Of a DNA stretch of 8,990 bases, positions 1 to 3,705 are shown one piece after another (position 1 is the stretch's first letter; the number at the start of each line of letters is the position of its first letter). The notes under the pieces are model-generated. The model worked only from the letters and a program-made list of their open reading frames with translations. It did no database searches and was not told the DNA's origin. The translations under genes were made by a program, and so were the position numbers. This DNA is from Chitinophagaceae bacterium (GTDB taxonomy: Bacteria; Bacteroidota; Bacteroidia; Chitinophagales; Chitinophagaceae), in NCBI GenBank assembly GCA_025963615.1, contig JAOQAL010000120.1, forward strand, positions 1 to 8,990. Direction: 5' to 3'.

Positions 1-2
1 AC

Positions 3-44
3 CCAAAACTACCGGTACAAATAGGGCAACTCACCGAAGAATAG
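3..44 (+). other. Possible C-terminal tail of a gene entering from the left (weak)
   Basis: Frame 3 is open from the window edge for 13 codons, ending ...QIGQLTEE and a TAG stop at 42-44. The residues read like a normal protein end, but 13 codons is far too short to separate from chance, and the other two forward frames also close within 60 bases. No family can be assigned. Confidence 0.15.
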
Positions 45-115
45 ACAACAGCGGAAATTGAATAGATAAGATTTGGATTGACGAAGATGTGAATCCGCCG
101 GATAAATAGAATTAG

Positions 116-381
116 TACTTCTTATCAGATTCTTATTCGTTTCGCTTTGCTGAAACATCTCCTGTTTTAATCCTCTCTCAAAATTCAGGAGGAATATCGC
201 TGGGCACGGTGTCTTATGGAAAGATGCAGATTTTAATAACCGAAAAAAGAAAATGAAAAGGATAACTTATCCGGTTGATTCTCTTACCTGGATTATGCAC
301 CTTAAAGAAAGGAAGAACTTCATTAACTTAACAGTCTGGATTGGACAAATGGACTGGTACCAGAACTTTTATAAATTATAA
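116..381 (+). other. Two overlapping short open frames; possible coding remnant
   Basis: This gene-poor stretch upstream of the RibD_C gene holds two plus-strand open frames. The first (116-256) is open for 46 codons with no early start codon and ends in TGA. The second has an ATG at 253 overlapping that TGA (ATGA) and runs 42 codons to a TAA at 379-381. A purine-rich AGGAGG lies at 187-192, but no start at usual spacing leads to a long frame. Both translations look protein-like, and one rich in aromatic residues ends the second frame, but neither is recognisable. They could be a frameshifted remnant of one gene, a tiny two-gene unit, or chance. Nothing else was recognised in 1-437. Confidence 0.2.
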
Positions 382-437
382 ACAATCATGCATCATTAAG
401 GTCAATGAAGTAAATCATCTTGCTTACTAGTATCGCC

Positions 438-1019
438 ATGCGAAAATTAAAATTACAAATGCAGGTCTCGCTTGACGGATTTAATTCAACGGGACCTAGC
501 GACGAACAGGGCTGGGTGACCTGGGCCTGGGACGAGATCAAACAGTATGTGCTTGACCTGCTTGACAGTTCCGACACCTTAGTTATCGGAAGAAAATTAG
601 CGGTTGACTATATTCCTTACTGGCAAGATGTAATGAAAAAGCCTGACGATCCAATGTATGAAGCGGCGAAAAGAATCGTCAGTGCCCGGAAGGTTCTTTT
701 CACAAAAACGCTTGACCAATCGGATCCGATAGTTTTCGGATGGGACAACACCGAACTTGCCAAGGGAAACCTGGCCGCCGAGATCAAAAAATTAAAAAGC
801 GAAAGTGGCAAAGACATCATTGTATACGGTGGCAGTTCATTTGCTTCTGCATTAGTCAAGGAAGGGCTGATTGACGAATTTCACTTATTCTATAATCCTG
901 TTGCATTAGGTAAAGGTGTTCCCTTATTTGACAAACTAGAAAACTTACAACAGTTAAAGTTAAAAAGATCAATTACGTACGACTGCGGCATTGTATTGCT
1001 GAGCTATGATCTTAAATGA
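438..1019 (+). CDS. Dihydrofolate reductase family protein (RibD C-terminal domain)
   Basis: This 193-residue protein matches the RibD_C/DHFR-like fold in length and layout. It begins MRKLKLQMQVSLDGF, the usual first strand and loop of stand-alone members; has DTLVIGRK near residue 55, matching the family's (L)GRxT-type turn; and carries VYGGSS with G131-G132, the glycine pair expected to bind NADPH. LIDEFHLFYNPVALGKGVPLF follows, the conserved last third of the domain. Stand-alone members are presumed NAD(P)H-dependent reductases, but their substrates are mostly unknown, and this is not a proven DHFR (FolA) or riboflavin enzyme. The reading frame extends upstream to a TTG at 420, but the ATG at 438 is preferred because family proteins start directly with the MRKLxxxxxxSLDGF strand. 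No strong Shine-Dalgarno site is visible, which is normal for Bacteroidota. It stands alone, with 190 bases to the next gene. Confidence 0.88.
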   Translation: MRKLKLQMQVSLDGFNSTGPSDEQGWVTWAWDEIKQYVLDLLDSSDTLVIGRKLAVDYIPYWQDVMKKPDDPMYEAAKRIVSARKVLFTKTLDQSDPIVFGWDNTELAKGNLAAEIKKLKSESGKDIIVYGGSSFASALVKEGLIDEFHLFYNPVALGKGVPLFDKLENLQQLKLKRSITYDCGIVLLSYDLK

Positions 1020-1112
1020 CCGTGGACAGGCAGCGCCGGGGCGCGTTCTCTCCCGGAATTCTCAAAAAAATAATTATAGTTTTTTAAGATGAGGAATGGG
1101 GATGCCCACACA

Positions 1113-1143
1113 TTGCGGCGAATAGGAGTCATATTTGCCGCAA
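1113..1143. promoter_or_regulatory. Palindrome 1 upstream of fic (candidate operator)
   Basis: The left arm TTGCGGCGAATA (1113-1124) and right arm TATTTGCCGCAA (1132-1143) are inverted copies matching at 11 of 12 positions around a 7-base spacer. The arm is the same sequence as in the second palindrome at 1168-1196, with the same 7-base spacer. The right arm also contains CATATTTG (1130-1137), one base from the Bacteroidota -7 consensus TAnnTTTG, but there is no convincing -33 element. The likely role is a protein-binding site controlling fic; this is inference. Confidence 0.65.
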
Positions 1144-1147
1144 ATAA

Positions 1148-1158
1148 TGCGGCGAATG
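1148..1158 (+). promoter_or_regulatory. Single half-site of the fic operator array
   Basis: TGCGGCGAATG matches the palindrome arm TGCGGCGAATA at 10 of 11 bases. It lies in direct orientation between the two palindromes and has no inverted partner. Its start is 34 bases after the left half-site of palindrome 1 and 20 bases before that of palindrome 2. Confidence 0.55.
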
Positions 1159-1167
1159 GCTGGGTAC

Positions 1168-1196
1168 TGCGGCGAATAAATGCTATATTCGCCGCA
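1168..1196. promoter_or_regulatory. Palindrome 2, perfect 11-bp arms, just before fic start
   Basis: TGCGGCGAATA (1168-1178) and TATTCGCCGCA (1186-1196) are perfect inverted copies around a 7-base spacer. The element ends 13 bases before the fic ATG, so a bound protein would cover the promoter or ribosome-entry region. Transcribed, it would form an 11-bp hairpin next to the start codon, so control at the RNA level is an alternative. No U-run follows, so it is not a terminator. Confidence 0.7.
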
Positions 1197-1209
1197 TAAA
1201 GTGCGTTAA

Positions 1210-2322
1210 ATGGGCAGCTATATACATCAACTCAAAGACTGGCCTGATTTCCAATGGGATCAAGAAAAACTGACCCAGCTATTATCCGGGGTTCGCCATC
1301 GTCAAGGGCGGCTTCTCGGACGTATGGAAGGACTGGGCTTTAGTTTACAAGCAGCCGCTTCTCTTCAAACACTTACACTCGATGTTCTGAAATCAAGTGA
1401 AATAGAAGGCGAAATACTTAACCCCGACCAGGTTCGATCTTCTATTGCCAGACGACTTGGAATGGACGTCACCGGGCTTATTCCCGCCGACCGGAATGTG
1501 GAAGGCATTGTTGAAATGATGCTGGATGCAACACAGAACTACAAAGATACCCTCAGCATTGAACGCCTATTTGGATGGCATGCCGCACTTTTCCCTACAG
1601 GACGAAGCGGCATGCAAAAAATCGTTGTGGGTGCCTGGCGAAATAATCCCAACACCGACCCTATGCGGGTTGTTTCAGGTGCTATGGGAAAAGAGAAGGT
1701 GCATTATCAAGCTCCTGACGCTGATTTACTTAACGATGAAATGAATGCCTTTATCAAATGGTTCAATACCGAGAAGGGCATCGATCCTGTTATCAAAGCT
1801 GCTATATCCCATTTATGGTTTGTAACTATACACCCATTCGACGATGGCAATGGACGTATCGCCAGAGCGATTGCCGATCTGCAGCTATCGCGTTCCGATG
1901 AAAGTAATCAACGATTCTACAGTATGTCAGCTCAAATAAGAAGAGAACGCAACGCTTATTATGATATCCTGGAGCAAACACAAAAAGAAACCCTTGATGT
2001 GACAGCCTGGTTGGAGTGGTTTCTAAGTTGCTTTGATCGAGCCTTAATAGCCACGGATGAAACATTAGCTGTCGTCATGAAAAAAGCGAAGTTCTGGGAA
2101 AAGTATGCAACCATCCCATTCAATGACCGTCAAAAAATAATGCTCAATAAATTGTTGGATGGATTCGATGGAAAACTCACTTCATCCAAGTGGGCAAAGA
2201 TTGCCAAATGTTCATCGGATACTGCTGTGCGTGATATAAATGATTTAGTTCTACAAGGAATATTAATTAAAGAAGCTGCTGGTGGAAGAAGTACAAGTTA
2301 CACGCTAAACGAGTTGTACTAG
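1210..2322 (+). CDS. Fic family protein: DUF4172, class II Fic domain, C-terminal winged helix
   Basis: This 370-residue protein is predicted to transfer AMP from ATP to a hydroxyl side chain of a target protein in the cytoplasm. The order is as follows. An N-terminal DUF4172 region (about 4-85) contains SSEIEG at 62-67, which fits the inhibitory [S/T]xxxE[G/N] motif with E66 as the blocking glutamate (class II, inhibitor helix in the same chain). A Fic core (about 115-225) has a flap near 152-170 and the catalytic HPFDDGNGRIAR at H208-R219, with all key residues intact. A C-terminal winged-helix domain (about 310-370) ends with a GGRSTSYTL wing. The layout and length match characterised relatives such as SoFic. 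Start ATG 1210 is forced by an in-frame TAA at 1207-1209. No separate antitoxin gene is needed or seen. The winged helix plus the palindromes immediately upstream suggest it may bind its own promoter, which is inference. Confidence 0.93.
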   Translation: MGSYIHQLKDWPDFQWDQEKLTQLLSGVRHRQGRLLGRMEGLGFSLQAAASLQTLTLDVLKSSEIEGEILNPDQVRSSIARRLGMDVTGLIPADRNVEGIVEMMLDATQNYKDTLSIERLFGWHAALFPTGRSGMQKIVVGAWRNNPNTDPMRVVSGAMGKEKVHYQAPDADLLNDEMNAFIKWFNTEKGIDPVIKAAISHLWFVTIHPFDDGNGRIARAIADLQLSRSDESNQRFYSMSAQIRRERNAYYDILEQTQKETLDVTAWLEWFLSCFDRALIATDETLAVVMKKAKFWEKYATIPFNDRQKIMLNKLLDGFDGKLTSSKWAKIAKCSSDTAVRDINDLVLQGILIKEAAGGRSTSYTLNELY

Positions 2323-2401
2323 TTATATTTTAAACTTACAGGCTTTCCACTAACAACCGATCATAATAAATATTAAGACAGCAACAAACTACTTCCAGGA
2401 A

Positions 2402-2457
2402 TTGCGGGAAGAGTCTTACCGTAGCGGGTTCATATCTACACGCACCCCGGCGCAAGT
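2402..2457. repeat. Repeat A: structured element downstream of the 95-aa gene
   Basis: This is one of two copies (the other is at 2961-3023). It shares TTGCGGGAAGAGTCTTA and, at the same 21-base offset, AGCGGGTTC: 26 of 30 positions are identical. Its ends pair as TTGCG (2402-2406) and CGCAA (2451-2455), and the inner GGGT/ACCC arms can pair, giving a long imperfect hairpin. It sits 18 bases past the stop codon of the small minus-strand gene. The shape resembles a folded recombination site or a mobile palindromic repeat; the family is unrecognised. Confidence 0.6.
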
Positions 2458-2474
2458 GATTTTTTAAAATTCTA

Positions 2475-2762
2475 TTATTTCTTGGGTAAGCTAAAATTAT
2501 ATATCACACGATATATTGGAAGGTTTATTCCGATAATAACAATTCCGATGATAACACCTTTAGCGATGACAGGTATTTCCTCTAATAGTGGATATAAGCG
2601 ATCAAACTTTAAAAGCAAGAATATTAGTGGAATTTCAAGAATTAAAAAACTAATGGGATTTTTCAAATCAGCGGGAATTCTGCTGGCATAATTACTTCTT
2701 AAAAAACGGTACACAGCAACTATTGCAACAACCCAAATAAAAGCTATAAAATAATAGTTCAT
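2475..2762 (-). CDS. Small three-helix membrane protein, unknown function
   Basis: This 95-residue protein is made of three hydrophobic segments at about 3-21, 36-53 and 65-88. The first two are joined by a basic loop (RFLRSNYASR) and the last two by a short acidic/polar loop, and the tail ends PKK. It is predicted to lie in the inner membrane. No catalytic motif or known family was recognised. The start ATG at 2762-2760 lies inside repeat B, a second copy of which carries the same ATG and first five codons (MNYYF) at 3047-3033 before running into a stop. That supports the chosen start and shows that this gene's 5' end has been duplicated. Its 3' end abuts repeat A. A plus-strand open frame over the same DNA is a shadow with no start context. 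Confidence 0.6.
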   Translation of the reverse strand: MNYYFIAFIWVVAIVAVYRFLRSNYASRIPADLKNPISFLILEIPLIFLLLKFDRLYPLLEEIPVIAKGVIIGIVIIGINLPIYRVIYNFSLPKK

Positions 2763-2805
2763 TACGCCATGTTTAAAAAGTGAACCAATCTAAAAAACTT
2801 TGTAA
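2748..2805 (-). repeat. Repeat B: 5' region of the 95-aa gene
   Basis: This segment of about 58 bp contains the start codon, first codons and leader of the small membrane-protein gene. It recurs at 3033-3089. Shared blocks include AAAATAATAGTTCAT, the start-codon context, and TCTAAAAAACTT; the copies differ mainly in a 20-base stretch with one indel. On the minus strand it probably carries the gene's promoter or leader, but no consensus TAnnTTTG box is present. Confidence 0.7.
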
Positions 2806-2891
2806 TCCACCTTATGTTTCCGTTCAGATGCCGAAAGACTGCACATGAATTACAAAATAAGTAAATTATCGCAATAAAAGCCTCGTGTACT

Positions 2892-2910
2892 CCGGGTTTT
2901 TCAACCTCGG
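2892..2910 (-). terminator. Weak hairpin, possible minus-strand terminator
   Basis: On the minus strand CCGAGGTT-GAAA-AACCCGG forms a stem with one bulged A and a GAAA tetraloop. A short T-rich stretch follows, but about 14 bases beyond the stem. It lies between repeat A' and repeat B. It could end transcripts entering the 95-aa gene region or be a decayed structured repeat. Confidence 0.3.
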
Positions 2911-2960
2911 TGAGCGAAAATTTATGAAAATGGTATAATGGAGTTTTATTTTTTTTGAAC

Positions 2961-3023
2961 GATTTGCGGGAAGAGTCTTAAAACAGCGGGTTCGTGGAGA
3001 CACGAAACTTAGCGTCAGAAATC
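2961..3023. repeat. Repeat A': second copy of the structured element
   Basis: It carries the same TTGCGGGAAGAGTCTTA (2964-2980) and AGCGGGTTC (2985-2993) as repeat A. Its ends pair as GATTT (2961-2965) and AAATC (3019-3023). Inside is a perfect hairpin TTCGTG-GAGA-CACGAA at 2991-3006. It directly follows, on the minus strand, the truncated start in repeat B', so the gene normally found between B and A is absent here. Confidence 0.65.
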
Positions 3024-3047
3024 CAAAGCTTGAAAATAATAGTTCAT
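3015..3047 (-). pseudogene. Truncated 5' end of a second copy of the 95-aa gene
   Basis: On the minus strand the ATG at 3047-3045 starts MNYYF, identical to the intact protein at 2762, then changes to QALDF and stops at 3017-3015 inside repeat A'. Only ten codons remain. The identity of start, context and leader with repeat B, and the direct junction to repeat A', indicate a duplicate whose coding body was deleted, or a small cassette with a different, tiny content. Confidence 0.5.
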
Positions 3048-3089
3048 AACGCAATGTTTATAAATTGGCTGATCTAAAAAACTTGGTAA
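3033..3089 (-). repeat. Repeat B': second copy of the 95-aa gene leader
   Basis: It aligns with repeat B (2748-2805) over its whole length with one indel and a handful of substitutions, and includes the same start codon position. The distance from B to B' is 285 bp, close to the coding length of the intact small gene (288 bp), though that may be coincidence. Confidence 0.7.
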
Positions 3090-3132
3090 ATTATAAGAAG
3101 AATAGATCTGGTGTTACTTACCGTTTTTCAAC

Positions 3133-3303
3133 TTAGACTTTGAGTTTATCCAGTACCGAGGCCATGCCAGCTTTCGATATCTCTACAACCTGTGCATTTG
3201 TATAACCCGATTCCACAATAGTGATTTCAGTCTTTCCATTTCCAAGGTCTTTGAAAGTGATCGAGTGCGGAACCTGTTCAGGATCCCGGGTGGCAGGCCA
3301 ATG
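3133..3303 (-). pseudogene. C-terminal fragment of an SRPBCC/AHSA1-type protein
   Basis: The last 50 or so codons read as a typical end of the SRPBCC (START/AHSA1-like) fold: RDPEQVPHSITFKDLGNG, then TEITIVESGY and an amphipathic final helix ending DKLKV, with a TAA stop at 3135-3133. Intact proteins are usually about 130-170 residues. Here the family-like sequence begins near a HWPATRDPEQ segment at about 3303, with no start codon, and the frame closes at a TGA at 3345-3343 a few codons further upstream. The N-terminal two thirds is missing and is not found elsewhere in the window. A 3303 boundary next to an inverted repeat (3323-3349) suggests deletion or insertion there. Assignment to the superfamily is by sequence pattern only; a ligand cannot be named. 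Confidence 0.6.
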
Positions 3304-3322
3304 TCGGCCGGCTTGATCTTGC

Positions 3323-3349
3323 TTCCTGACTTGTCGGCCCGGTCAGGAA
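3323..3349. repeat. Perfect 8-bp inverted repeat at the SRPBCC break
   Basis: TTCCTGAC (3323-3330) and GTCAGGAA (3342-3349) are exact inverted copies around an 11-base loop. A T-run follows at 3358-3362 after eight bases, so a weak plus-strand terminator is possible, but no plus-strand gene ends here. A remnant end of an inserted element is the alternative. The rest of 3350-3490 holds nothing recognisable. Confidence 0.35.
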
Positions 3350-3492
3350 TGGTCGGGTTTTTATTTGTTCAGTCCTGTAAGTTCCTTTTTGGAGGTAATA
3401 GATGAATAAATAAGACCCCCTTATATATAGGTTGAACCAGAAAAAACGATTTCAGGGGAAAAAGACCAACTGAACGGCCAACCATAAGCAAC

Positions 3493-3518
3493 AAAAAAGC
3501 CTCATATTATTGAGGCTT
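3493..3518 (-). terminator. Rho-independent terminator of the tRNA-Phe gene
   Basis: On the minus strand AAGCCTCA (3518-3511), a 6-base loop, and TGAGGCTT (3504-3497) form a perfect 8-bp stem followed at once by a T-run (TTTTTTG to 3492). It lies 23 bases beyond the tRNA 3' end, the expected place to end that transcript. Confidence 0.85.
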
Positions 3519-3541
3519 AATCGTTTACGACGTAATTGCGG

Positions 3542-3614
3542 TGGTGTGGGGCGGGATTGAACCGCCGACACAAGGATTTTCAGTCCTTTGCTCTACCAAC
3601 TGAGCTACCGCACC
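3542..3614 (-). tRNA. tRNA-Phe (anticodon GAA)
   Basis: The 73-base cloverleaf is complete. It has acceptor GGTGCGG/CCACACC, a D arm GCTC-AGTTGGTA-GAGC, an anticodon arm AAGGA-CTGAAAA-TCCTT with GAA at positions 34-36, variable loop GTGTC, a T arm GGCGG-TTCAATC-CCGCC, and discriminator A73 as expected for phenylalanine. The 3' CCA is not encoded in full (ACCGC follows the acceptor), so CCA must be added by the tRNA nucleotidyltransferase. Acceptor pair 5-68 is C-A rather than Watson-Crick, a mild oddity. A candidate promoter lies about 50 bases upstream and a terminator 23 bases downstream, so it appears to be a single-gene transcript. Confidence 0.95.
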
Positions 3615-3664
3615 TTTCCATCCCGGACTGATTCCGGAAAATGTTCCCGACATTTAGCGGAGCG

Positions 3665-3672
3665 CAAAAATA
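3665..3672 (-). promoter_or_regulatory. Candidate Bacteroidota -7 box for tRNA-Phe
   Basis: On the minus strand TATTTTTG fits the Bacteroidota -7 consensus TAnnTTTG exactly, about 50 bases before the tRNA 5' end. TTTG motifs lie 11 and 24 bases upstream, one closer and one further than the usual -33 spacing of about 19-21, so the -33 partner is uncertain. Confidence 0.45.
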
Positions 3673-3705
3673 GGTGTTTCGGCCAAATTATTGAAACAAA
3701 AAGGC

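Noticed and set aside
420..437. TTG start extending the RibD_C protein by six residues
   Set aside because: Family members start at the MRKLxxxxxxSLDGF strand, and the ATG at 438 fits this; the extra residues match nothing.
1033..1056. GC-rich inverted arms after the RibD_C gene as a terminator
   Set aside because: The stems are only 4-5 bp and are followed by AATTCTCAAAAAAA rather than a T-run.
2402..2412. TTGCGGGAAGA in repeat A as another fic operator half-site
   Set aside because: It shares only the first six bases with TGCGGCGAATA, lacks the GAATA part, and lies within a different repeat.
2482..2691. Plus-strand frame of 69 codons over the small membrane gene
   Set aside because: It is antisense to the 95-aa gene, has no recognisable domain, and the minus-strand start is independently supported by the duplicated leader.
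2866..3054. Minus-strand frame of 62 codons starting at TTG
   Set aside because: It is a read-through of repeats A' and B' in another frame, with a poor start and basic, low-complexity content.
3400..3416. Ribosome-site-like GGAGG followed by ATG on the + strand
   Set aside because: The frame is ATG AAT AAA TAA, only three codons.
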